A stretch of 64,000 bases of DNA from Nocardia transvalensis (lineage in GTDB: Bacteria; Actinomycetota; Actinomycetes; Mycobacteriales; Mycobacteriaceae): positions 1-64,000 of the forward strand of contig NZ_JADLQQ010000014.1 in the NCBI RefSeq assembly GCF_015477765.1. Reading direction: 5' to 3'. Each line of letters starts with the position of its first letter. Position 1 is the first letter of the stretch. The position numbers and the translations under genes are program-made. The notes below the pieces were generated by a model that was not told where the DNA came from, searched no databases, and was given only the letters and a program-made list of their open reading frames with translations. This document shows positions 41,224 to 49,137 of the stretch, in pieces.

Positions 41224-42339
41224 GTGAGTCAACCACCCTACGGATACGGCCCGATTCCGCCTGCCGGACGACCGGTCCCGCCGCCCTACGGACCGCCACC
41301 CTACGGACCGCCGCCGGGTTATCCCCAGCCTCGCTACGCACCCCCACCCGGCTACCGACCCGGCTATCCGCCGCCACCGCAAGGCTATCCACCGACGCGA
41401 CCGCCCATGCCGACGCCGTCGCCGTACGGCCCGCCCGGACGTCCGCCGCAACGCCGCCGAGGCGGCCGCGGCCTGGGCACGATCCTGGTGATCATCATCC
41501 TCATCGTGACTGCCGCGCTGGTCCGAATCGCCGTCCGGACCGGCGGGTACGGCGCCACGCACTCCGGCGGCAGCGCCGGCTACACCTACGCCCCGACCAC
41601 CGGAAAGGATTCGGGCCGACCGGGAGTCGCCGCGACCGGAACCAATCCGCTGCTGACGGATCCCGGCTCGCCCCTGAGCCCGGCCCGCTGCCGCTACGCA
41701 CCGTGGAGCACCCAGGTCGAGGCCGCACGCAAATTCTTCGAAAGCGCCGCCACCTGCCTGGAACAGGCATGGAAACCGGTGATGGCCAATGCGAAACTGT
41801 CGTTCACCCCGCCGAAGCTGAACGTCACCGCCACCACCGCGGGCATCACCACCCCGTGCACCGGCGCCAGCAGTAACTTCGCCGCGTTCTACTGCGGCGC
41901 GAACAAGACCATCTACATGCCGATCAGCCAGCTGCAGACCGAGATGTTCGCCGACCACTGGGAGATCTACCTGTCGGTGTTCGCCCACGAATACGGCCAT
42001 CACATCCAGGCGCAGGCGGGCATTCTGTCCGCCGCCAACCGCGAGCGCCGCGACGCCGGTCCGACCAGTTCCAAGGGTTTGGAGGTCTCACGGCGAATCG
42101 AATTGCAGGCCAACTGCTTCGACGGCATGTATCTGTCGGCCTCCGCGGGCGGCGGCTCGCTCACCCCCACGCAGACCGGCAATGCCCGCGAAGACGCCTA
42201 CGGCCGCGGCGACGTACCCGGCGATATGCGCGACCACGGCAGCGCCCGGCATATGGGTGACTGGTGGAGCACCGGATTCGACAAGAACAAGACGGCACAG
42301 TGCAATACGTTCACCGCTGAATCCGGCCAGGTGAGTTGA
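41224..42339 (+). CDS. Neutral zinc metallopeptidase, membrane-anchored (YpfJ family)
   Basis: The protein is 371 aa from GTG 41224. A Pro/Tyr/Gly-rich cytoplasmic N-terminus (about 80 residues) is followed by one helix (LGTILVIIILIVTAALVRI) and an outside domain. The zinc site is VFAHEYGHHIQAQAGI (HExxH with a third ligand downstream), and IELQANCFDGMYLSAS provides the conserved Glu/Gln region. It matches the putative neutral zinc metallopeptidase family. The Cys pairs probably form disulfides outside the cell. Start choice: the GTG lies after GGGGGA and begins the Pro-rich repeat. Five bases separate it from its paralogue. Confidence 0.83.
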   Translation: MSQPPYGYGPIPPAGRPVPPPYGPPPYGPPPGYPQPRYAPPPGYRPGYPPPPQGYPPTRPPMPTPSPYGPPGRPPQRRRGGRGLGTILVIIILIVTAALVRIAVRTGGYGATHSGGSAGYTYAPTTGKDSGRPGVAATGTNPLLTDPGSPLSPARCRYAPWSTQVEAARKFFESAATCLEQAWKPVMANAKLSFTPPKLNVTATTAGITTPCTGASSNFAAFYCGANKTIYMPISQLQTEMFADHWEIYLSVFAHEYGHHIQAQAGILSAANRERRDAGPTSSKGLEVSRRIELQANCFDGMYLSASAGGGSLTPTQTGNAREDAYGRGDVPGDMRDHGSARHMGDWWSTGFDKNKTAQCNTFTAESGQVS

Positions 42340-42343
42340 GCCC

Positions 42344-43492
42344 GTGACACAGCCGCCGCGCTACCCGCCCGGATACCCGCCGCCGGGGCGCCCGCCGTAC
42401 GGTCCGCCGCCGGGGTACCGGCCGCCGTACGGTGCGCCGCGGCCGTATCCCTCAGGGCGGCAAGGGATTACGCCTCTGCCGCCCCCGGGTGTCTACGGGC
42501 ATCCGTATCCGCCGCCGCGAAGGGGTGGCAGCGGCGCGGTCGGCGCGGTGTTCGCCGTGATCTTCGTCTTCGCGGTGGTGGGTGCGCTGGTGGCCTTCGC
42601 GACGATGGGCGGCCGCGACAACCACCCCTCGCGCGACTCCTACGCGACCCCCAGCCATACCTACGCCCCGCCGACGTGGACGACGAGCGCACCGGCACCG
42701 ACCACCACCGCGAGGGCCACGCCCTCCCGGACCGGTTACGCGACCCCGACCACCACCAGACCGGCCGGGCCGCAACCCGTTGCGGCGACCGCCGGCAATC
42801 CCCTGTTCCGCGACCCGGACTCCGGACTGATCAACATCTCGTGCACCTACCCCCGCTGGGCCTCGGACGTCGCGTCCGCGCGGGCCTTCTTCGAGGCCGC
42901 CCGCACCTGCCTGGACAACATGTGGAAGCCGGTGCTGCAGGCGGCGAAACTCCCGTTCAGCACTCCGAATCTGAGCGTCACCGCCCGCGCCGCCGAGGCG
43001 TCCTCGCCGTGCGGTTCCGGCCAAGGCAACTGGGCGGCCTTCTACTGCTCGGCCAACCACATGATCTACATGCCGCTGGATCAACTGTTCATCAACGAGG
43101 ACCGCAGCGACGCCGCCATCTTCCTGGCGGTCTTCGCCCACGAGTACGGGCACCACGTGCAGTCGATCAGCGGCATCATGGGCAAGAACCACCGCGACCG
43201 CTACGACGCCGGTCCGACGTCGGCGCGCGGCCTGGAACTGTCGCGCCGCGGGGAGCTCGAGGCGCAGTGCTTCGGTGGAATGTTCATCGGCTCTTCCACA
43301 TTCGTGGGCACCCTCACCGGTGCGCAGACGCAGCGGACCATTCGCGACAACTACGGTCGCGGCGACAAGGCCGGTGACGCCCGCGACCACGGCTCACTGC
43401 ACAACTACGGCGCCTGGTACGAGCACGGGGTGGAGCACAACCGCACCCAGAAGTGCAATACGTGGTCCTCCCCGGCCGACTCGGTGTCCTGA
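42344..43492 (+). CDS. Neutral zinc metallopeptidase, membrane-anchored, second copy
   Basis: The 382-aa protein starts at GTG 42344 and has the same layout as its upstream neighbour: a Pro/Tyr-rich start, a helix (AVGAVFAVIFVFAVVGALVAF), a Thr/Pro linker, and a peptidase domain with AVFAHEYGHHVQSISGIMG. LSRRGELEAQCFGGMFIGSS follows. The two domains align throughout (NPLFRDPDS/NPLLTDPGS, AFYCSANHMIYMPLDQL/AFYCGANKTIYMPISQL), so this is a tandem duplication. Both probably act on extracytoplasmic proteins. The pair is expressed as one unit and ends convergently on tetR. Confidence 0.83.
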   Translation: MTQPPRYPPGYPPPGRPPYGPPPGYRPPYGAPRPYPSGRQGITPLPPPGVYGHPYPPPRRGGSGAVGAVFAVIFVFAVVGALVAFATMGGRDNHPSRDSYATPSHTYAPPTWTTSAPAPTTTARATPSRTGYATPTTTRPAGPQPVAATAGNPLFRDPDSGLINISCTYPRWASDVASARAFFEAARTCLDNMWKPVLQAAKLPFSTPNLSVTARAAEASSPCGSGQGNWAAFYCSANHMIYMPLDQLFINEDRSDAAIFLAVFAHEYGHHVQSISGIMGKNHRDRYDAGPTSARGLELSRRGELEAQCFGGMFIGSSTFVGTLTGAQTQRTIRDNYGRGDKAGDARDHGSLHNYGAWYEHGVEHNRTQKCNTWSSPADSVS

Positions 43493-43499
43493 GCCGCGC

Positions 43500-44183
43500 T
43501 CATCCCTTGTCCCGCAGTCCGTCCAGCCAGCGCGCGGCCTCCTCCGGTCCGGGATCGCCGCCCATGATGTCGAGCGCCGCGCGACCGACGAAGGCGGCGG
43601 CCAACACCCGATCGGCGATGATCTCCGGATCACCCCAGGGCAGATAGGGTTTGGCGATCATCAGCGAGACGATGCCGTGCGCGCTGGCCCACATCTGCAG
43701 CACCACCGGCAGCGGGTCGCCGGGTGCGAGCAGCCCGGTGTCCATGGCCTCGCGGATCGTCTCCGAGAAGCGCCGGAACACCGCACTTCCCAGTACCTGA
43801 TCGACCGCGCGCGGCCTGTTGCGCGAGGAACTCACGGTCGCGATGCGGTACTGCTCGGGATGCTCGAGTGCGAATCGCACATAGGCCAGGCCCTGTTGGC
43901 GCATGCGCACGATGGGGGACAGGGCGGGATCGGTGGCGGCCACGATGGCGGCGTCGAGATTTTCGAAGACCTGCGCCACCACCGCCTCGATGAGCGCGTC
44001 CTTGTCGATGAAATGCCGATAGATCGACGGCGCGCTCACCCCGACCCGCCTGCTGACCTCGCGGATCGACACGGCATCGGCATTGCCGGTGTGCGCCAAC
44101 AGCTCCCGGGCGGCCTGCAGGATCTCGTCGCGCAGCGCGGACCCGCTGCCGCGGGCCGATCGGGGGCGGCGCGCGGTGGTCAT
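43500..44183 (-). CDS. TetR-family transcriptional regulator
   Basis: The 227-aa protein has an N-terminal helix-turn-helix (LRDEILQAARELLAHTGNAD, VSIREVSRRVGVSAPSIYRH, FIDKDALIEAVVAQVFENLD). The C-terminal ligand domain is of the TetR_C group (HPEQYRIATVSSSRNRPRAV, MWASAHGIVSLMIAKPYLPW). It is the second gene of an mmpL-tetR operon (4-base overlap) and probably represses it through the palindromes at 46442-46468. The ligand may be a substrate of the exporter. Confidence 0.88.
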   Translation of the reverse strand: MTTARRPRSARGSGSALRDEILQAARELLAHTGNADAVSIREVSRRVGVSAPSIYRHFIDKDALIEAVVAQVFENLDAAIVAATDPALSPIVRMRQQGLAYVRFALEHPEQYRIATVSSSRNRPRAVDQVLGSAVFRRFSETIREAMDTGLLAPGDPLPVVLQMWASAHGIVSLMIAKPYLPWGDPEIIADRVLAAAFVGRAALDIMGGDPGPEEAARWLDGLRDKG

Positions 44184-46411
44184 CGATGACCCACGGGATC
44201 CCGCGTGGGCTCCGATTGCTCACTGAGCCCGAACCTTTCGTGCCACCGGGCCAGCGGGGCGGGCGCCCACCAGTTGGCGGTGCCCAGCAGCCGCATGAGA
44301 GCGGGCACCAGCAGCCCGCGGATGACCGTGGCGTCGGCGAGCACGGTCAGGGTGAGCCCCAGCCCGAACATCTGCATGAAGGTCACCTTCCCGAAGGACA
44401 TGGCGCCCAGCACGATCGCCATCAGCACGGCCGCCGCGGTGACGATGCGGCCGGTGCGGGCGACGCCGACGGCGACGGAGCGTTCGTTGTCGGCGGCGGT
44501 GCGGTCCGAGGCCAGCCACGCCTCGCGGATGCGCGACAGCAGGAAGACCTCGTAGTCCATCGACATGCCGAAGGCCAGGCAGAACATCAGCATCGGCATG
44601 GTCGCCACCAGATATCCGGTCGGGGTGAAGCCGACCAGACCGGCCAGATGTCCGTCCTGGAAGAGCCAGACCATCATCCCGAACATCGCGGTGAGCGACA
44701 GGCAGTTGAGCACGATCGTTTTCAGCGGTAGCAGCACGCTGCCGGTGAACAGGAACATCACCAGGAAGGTCGCCAGCGCGATCAGCACCGCCGCCAACGG
44801 GATTCGCGACCCCAGATCGTGCAGGCCGTCGACATTCATCGCCTCCGCGCCGCCGAACAGCGCCGTCGCGGGTGCCGGAACATCGCGCAGCTGCTCGAGC
44901 TGATGCCGGCCGTCCTCGGAGAACGGCTCGAATTTCGTTCCCACCGTCAGATATTGGCCGAAGTCGTTGGCCAGGCCGGGCGGTGCGGGGGCCATGCGCG
45001 CCCCGGAGACGTAGACGCCCGCGTTGGACAGCACCGCCGAGACCCCGTCCACCTTGGACAGCGCCGCGGCATAGGTTCCGGCATCGTCTCGGTACCCCGG
45101 CAGCACCACCGTGGTGGACATACCGGAGTTGACACCCGGGAATTGGCTGCGCAATTCGTCGCCGACCGTCCGGCTGGCCGATCCGGTCGGCAGCACGCGA
45201 TCGTCGGGATAGCCGAACTTCGCGCCCAGGAACGGCGCACCGAGGACCAGCAGCACGGCGGTAATCACCAGCGTCACCGGCAGGGCGTGGCGCATCACCC
45301 AGGTCACCGTGCGGTACCAGCCGGTCTGCTCGAGCGGCCGCGGCACCGGGTCCGGCCGACGCAGCAAGCGCCGCAGCGGAACCCGCAGATTCCACGCGTT
45401 CACCCGGTCGCCCAGCAGAACCAGCGCGGCGGGCAGCACCAGGATCGATGCGGCGGCCGCGGTGGCCACCACCGCCACACCCGAATACGCGAACGACTTC
45501 AGGAAGTACAGGTCGAATACGCTCAGCACGGCCAGGGCCAGCGCCACGGTGAGCGCGGAGAACAGCACGGTGCGCCCGGCGGTCTGCACGGCCCGGACAG
45601 CGGCCGCCCGGTGGTCGGCGCCGGCGGCGAGCTCCTCGCGATAGCGGCTGACGATGAACAGGCTGTAGTCGATGGCCAGCGCGAGACTGAGCGCGGTGGT
45701 CATATTCAACGCGTAGATGGACACGTCGGTGACCAGGGTGAACAGCCGCAGGATCGCCATCGTGGTCGCGATGGCGAACATGCCGACCGCCAGCGGCAGC
45801 GACGCCGCCACCACGCTGCCGAACACCAGGATCAGCACGATCGCCGTCAGCGGCACCGCGATTCCCTCGGCCAGCGCGAGATCTTTGGTGGTCTGGTCGT
45901 TCACCTCGTGATACGCCGCCGCCAGGCCGCCCGCGTGCACGGTGACGCCCGGATATTCGCCGTCCAATTCGTCGACGATCCGGCCCGCGCTCTTCTGCGC
46001 CGCGTCGTCGCCGCCGGTCAGATAGGCCACAACGAGGGCTTTGTGGCCGTCCGTGCTGCGCATGACGGCCGCGATATTCGGTGGGCTGGTCCAGTAGGAA
46101 CGCACGCCGACGGTGTCGCCGCGGGACTGCAGCCGGTGGGTGATATCGGTGCCCGCCGCCCGGGCCGCCGGGCTGTCGACGCCCTGGTCCGAGCTCACCA
46201 TCAGCACGAAATTGGGCTGCGCACCGTCGAATTCGTCGGCGAGCAGCCGCGCGACCCGCGACGATTCGGCGTTGTCGGAGGTGAACCCGCCGGACTTCAG
46301 GTGGCTCGCCGCCGAGGCCCCGAAGGCGCCGCAGAGCAGTGCCAGCGCCAGTGCCGTCAGCAGGATCGCCCGCGGATGCCGGGTCGACAGCTGTGCGATT
46401 CGGGTGAGCAT
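44180..46411 (-). CDS. MmpL/RND-family exporter
   Basis: The 743-aa protein has the MMPL layout: helix 1 (AILLTALALALLCGAFGASA), a large loop (residues about 35-170), five helices, a second loop and six C-terminal helices. Family motifs include LALAIDYSLFIVSRYREEL and CLAFGMSMDYEVFLLSRIREAW, in which the Asp-Tyr pairs serve proton relay. MmpL proteins move lipids, siderophores or drugs across the membrane. This shorter type resembles the MmpL/YdfJ-like group of Nocardia and Streptomyces. It is cotranscribed with the TetR gene, so it is probably ligand-induced. Confidence 0.87.
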   Translation of the reverse strand: MLTRIAQLSTRHPRAILLTALALALLCGAFGASAASHLKSGGFTSDNAESSRVARLLADEFDGAQPNFVLMVSSDQGVDSPAARAAGTDITHRLQSRGDTVGVRSYWTSPPNIAAVMRSTDGHKALVVAYLTGGDDAAQKSAGRIVDELDGEYPGVTVHAGGLAAAYHEVNDQTTKDLALAEGIAVPLTAIVLILVFGSVVAASLPLAVGMFAIATTMAILRLFTLVTDVSIYALNMTTALSLALAIDYSLFIVSRYREELAAGADHRAAAVRAVQTAGRTVLFSALTVALALAVLSVFDLYFLKSFAYSGVAVVATAAAASILVLPAALVLLGDRVNAWNLRVPLRRLLRRPDPVPRPLEQTGWYRTVTWVMRHALPVTLVITAVLLVLGAPFLGAKFGYPDDRVLPTGSASRTVGDELRSQFPGVNSGMSTTVVLPGYRDDAGTYAAALSKVDGVSAVLSNAGVYVSGARMAPAPPGLANDFGQYLTVGTKFEPFSEDGRHQLEQLRDVPAPATALFGGAEAMNVDGLHDLGSRIPLAAVLIALATFLVMFLFTGSVLLPLKTIVLNCLSLTAMFGMMVWLFQDGHLAGLVGFTPTGYLVATMPMLMFCLAFGMSMDYEVFLLSRIREAWLASDRTAADNERSVAVGVARTGRIVTAAAVLMAIVLGAMSFGKVTFMQMFGLGLTLTVLADATVIRGLLVPALMRLLGTANWWAPAPLARWHERFGLSEQSEPTRDPVGHR

Positions 46412-46441
46412 CGGCGGCCCCCAACGGTCGTCGAAGTGAGA

Positions 46442-46468
46442 TAACAGCGTTAGGGTAACGCCGTTACC
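46442..46468. promoter_or_regulatory. Tandem TetR-type operators upstream of mmpL
   Basis: Two copies of TAAC-N3-GTTA lie in series (TAACAGCGTTA at 46443-46453 and TAACGCCGTTA at 46457-46467). The second is embedded in the 15-bp palindrome GGTAACGCCGTTACC. They lie 30-57 bases upstream of the mmpL start. Confidence 0.6.
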
Positions 46469-46501
46469 TCACCGTGTGACAAGCTCCCGCCGGGGCCGAG
46501 A

Positions 46502-47794
46502 TCAGTGATCCCGGTCACTCGGTCCGGGCTGGTGGCCGAAGATTCCGCGCGGGGCGTGGCCGTGCACGCCCTCCACGTAGGCGGTCTCCGCATGCAGCGC
46601 GAAGTCGATGCCGGCGATCTCGTCCTCCTTGCTGACGCGGAACCCGAGCGTGCGATCGATGAGCTTGCCCAGCGCGAACGACACCGCGAAGGCGTAGGCC
46701 GCGACCACGAGCACGGCCACCACCTGCTTGCCCAGTTGGGCCAGTCCGCCGCCGTAGAACAGGCCGCGCACCCCGCCGGTCATCACCTCGTTGGCCAGCA
46801 GCCCGATCAGCAGCGTGCCGACCACGCCACCGACGAAGTGCACGCCCACCACGTCCAGCGAATCGTCGTAGCCCGCCTTGAACTTCCAGCCCACCGCGAA
46901 CGAGCACACCACGCCCGCAACCAGTCCCACGATCGACGCGCCGAGCGTATTCACCGAACCGCAGGACGGCGTGATCGCCACCAGGCCCGCGACGGCACCC
47001 GAGGCCGCGCCGAAGGTGGTGGGCCGGCCGTCGCGGATGCGTTCCACCACAAGCCATCCCAGCATGCCAAGGCAGCCCGCGACCAGGGTGTTCAGAAAGA
47101 CCGCCGCGGCGACACCGTCGGCCTTCAACGCCGAACCCGCGTTGAAGCCGAACCAGCCGAACCACAGCAGGCCCGCGCCCAGCAGCACGAACGGCAGATT
47201 GTGCGGCCGCATCGCGTCCACCTTGAACCCGATCCGCGGCCCCAGCACCAGCGCCAGCGCCAAGGCCGAAGCCCCGGAAGCGATCTCGACCACCAGACCA
47301 CCGGCGAAATCGAGCGCGCCGAACGAGGCCAGCCACCCATCCGGACCCCAGACCCAGTGTGCGATGGGCGAATACACCGCCAGCGCCCACAGCGGCACGA
47401 ACACCATCCACGCCGAGAACTTCGCCCGATCGGCGATGGCGCCACTGACCAGCGCGGCGGTCAGGATGGCGAAGGTGAGCTGGAATGTCGCATACAGCAG
47501 CTCCGGAACGCCGTTGCGGACGGTGCCCGGATCGATGCCCGCCATGGCGGTGTGGGCCAGATTGCCGATCGCACCGCCCCCGGCGTCGGTCCCGAAGGCC
47601 AGCGTGTAGCCGAACAGCAGCCATGCCACCGTCACCAGCGGAATGGAGATGAAGCTCATCATGAGCATGTTGAGCACGCCGGTCGTGCGCACCATGCCGC
47701 CGTAGAAAATCGCCAGGCCCGGCGTCATGAGCAGGACCAGCGCGGTGCTGGCCAGCAGCCAGGCGGTGGCGGCGGGGTCGATGGTCGAGGGCAC
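46502..47794 (-). CDS. amt: Ammonium transporter
   Basis: The 430-aa protein has 11 expected membrane helices. AMT signatures are AWLLASTALVLLMTPGLAIF, YGGMVRTTGVLNMLMMSF, DFAGGLVVEIASGASALALA, WFGWFGFNAGSALKADG, CGSVNTLGASIVGLVAGVVC and DDSLDVVGVHFVGGVVGTLL. It conducts ammonium/ammonia into the cell as a trimer. The GTG at 47794 was chosen over one at 47809 because GGAAGGAG lies five bases before it and would otherwise be inside the gene. GlnK/GlnD genes, often downstream in other actinobacteria, are absent here. Confidence 0.92.
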   Translation of the reverse strand: MPSTIDPAATAWLLASTALVLLMTPGLAIFYGGMVRTTGVLNMLMMSFISIPLVTVAWLLFGYTLAFGTDAGGGAIGNLAHTAMAGIDPGTVRNGVPELLYATFQLTFAILTAALVSGAIADRAKFSAWMVFVPLWALAVYSPIAHWVWGPDGWLASFGALDFAGGLVVEIASGASALALALVLGPRIGFKVDAMRPHNLPFVLLGAGLLWFGWFGFNAGSALKADGVAAAVFLNTLVAGCLGMLGWLVVERIRDGRPTTFGAASGAVAGLVAITPSCGSVNTLGASIVGLVAGVVCSFAVGWKFKAGYDDSLDVVGVHFVGGVVGTLLIGLLANEVMTGGVRGLFYGGGLAQLGKQVVAVLVVAAYAFAVSFALGKLIDRTLGFRVSKEDEIAGIDFALHAETAYVEGVHGHAPRGIFGHQPGPSDRDH

Positions 47795-47842
47795 GGTCAC
47801 TCCTTCCACGCGCGATCGCGTCGCAAGGAAGTTACCGAACGA

Positions 47843-48667
47843 TCATCGCCGCGCCTTGCGGGACAGCGCGCGGCGCCCGCGCGGGCCGGGGATGGGCAGG
47901 TCGTCGCGCAGGGCCAGCCACTCCGCGGTGATCAGCCACTGCTGCTGGGCGCGCGCGTCGGCGGTGTCGTTGAACACCCGTCGGCCGCGGTCGTCGCGCA
48001 GGTCGTGGGCGAGCACCGACCAGCGTGGCGGGCGGCCGTGTTCGCGCTCGTAGGCGTCGAGAAATCCGGCGACCAGGGTGCCGATCGTATTCACCGGCCG
48101 CAGCGAGACGCGGTTTCCATATGGTGCCGAATGGAAACGTCTTGCCGCGCAAAGGGATCGGGGCGTGGCATTGAATGCGATCCATCCGGCGCGCTGGGCG
48201 CGTTCGATCAACCACAGATGTTTGATCGCATTCGGCGCGATATCGCCGACGCGTTCGCGAATCAGGGTGATCATCGGATCGGTGAGCAGGATGTCGCGCC
48301 GCGTCGGGCCGACGCCGTGCTCGGCCCAGTACTCGTGCGTGAGCGAGGCCAGCACCCGGCCGAATTCGTCGATGCTGCGCTGGGCGCGCCGGCCCAATCG
48401 CTCGATGCGCTCGGCCTCCGAACGCATCTCGTTCTGCACGATGAGGGTGCGGATGGCCGCCATCGTCGGCACCTGGCCGCGTTCGAGCAGTTCCAGGATG
48501 GCTGCGGCGGTGGTCGGGTCGGCGGCCGCCGACACCGGTAGCGAGTCGCGGTTGAGCGCGAAATCCCCAGGACTGATCGCCCGGCTCAGTAAGCCGACGG
48601 CAGCGGAGTTTCCGGCGAATTCGGTTTGGGCGAGCCAGGCAGCGGCGATGTCGTCACACGACGGCAC
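47843..48667 (-). CDS. Hypothetical protein (274 aa), actinobacterial
   Basis: The protein starts at GTG 48667 after GGAGGAAAA. It is soluble, helical and Arg-rich, with RRAQRSIDEFGRVLASLTHE, EHGVGPTRRDILLTDPMITL, AIKHLWLIERAQRAGWIAFN and LRPVNTIGTLVAGFLDAYER. The pattern of short helices and basic residues would suit DNA or RNA binding, but I cannot name a family. It is transcribed on the same strand as amt, 48 bases upstream of it, and its 5' side faces the long intergenic region before dnaX. Confidence 0.6.
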   Translation of the reverse strand: MPSCDDIAAAWLAQTEFAGNSAAVGLLSRAISPGDFALNRDSLPVSAAADPTTAAAILELLERGQVPTMAAIRTLIVQNEMRSEAERIERLGRRAQRSIDEFGRVLASLTHEYWAEHGVGPTRRDILLTDPMITLIRERVGDIAPNAIKHLWLIERAQRAGWIAFNATPRSLCAARRFHSAPYGNRVSLRPVNTIGTLVAGFLDAYEREHGRPPRWSVLAHDLRDDRGRRVFNDTADARAQQQWLITAEWLALRDDLPIPGPRGRRALSRKARR

Positions 48668-49137
48668 TGTCGAGTTTTCCTCCGGGATGGTGCGGGAGGT
48701 TCGCGACGACCGATGCGAGAGCTCCCGCCGGGTCTGTGACTAGTTTGTGCCCCGGTCGGGATGAGGGACCGACCGGGGTCACCAACCTGATGAAGGTTTG
48801 GCTACCGAAGTTGCCGACGCCTACGTTAGCCAGTCGGTTGCGCCTATTGCCAATCGGTTGACTGAATCGTTACGTATGCAATTTGCCACAGAAACCGGGG
48901 AATGGGTTCGCAAATTATGGTCGCCGGTGCTGTCAGCTCGGTAAACGTCGGAATTTAGTTGTAGGTCGAATTCGTTCGCCCCGTAGTCCGCTGTCCGGTT
49001 CGGGTGTGCTCGCCACTAACGGGTTCCGGGAATGATTGTGATGCGCGTCACGTCTATTGTCTTCGGGGCTGGACCGTGGTCGCGCCCCGGCCGGTCCGCC
49101 TCCCGGCCCTGTCGGTGGCCGCCGGTACCCTCGGGCC
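48668..49137. other. 470-base intergenic region upstream of dnaX
   Basis: The central part (about 48790-48980) is clearly less GC-rich than its surroundings and holds repeated CGGTTG motifs (CAGTCGGTTG, CAATCGGTTGACTG at 48831-48870) and the CRP-like palindrome at 49037-49052. It should contain the promoters of the divergent minus-strand gene and dnaX. No RNA gene or terminator was recognised. Confidence 0.4.
49037..49052. promoter_or_regulatory. CRP/GlxR-like operator upstream of dnaX
   Basis: TGTGATGCGCGTCACG fits TGTGA-N6-TCACA at nine of ten positions, centred about 93 bases before the dnaX start. It is nearly identical to the site at 5755-5770. Confidence 0.4.
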
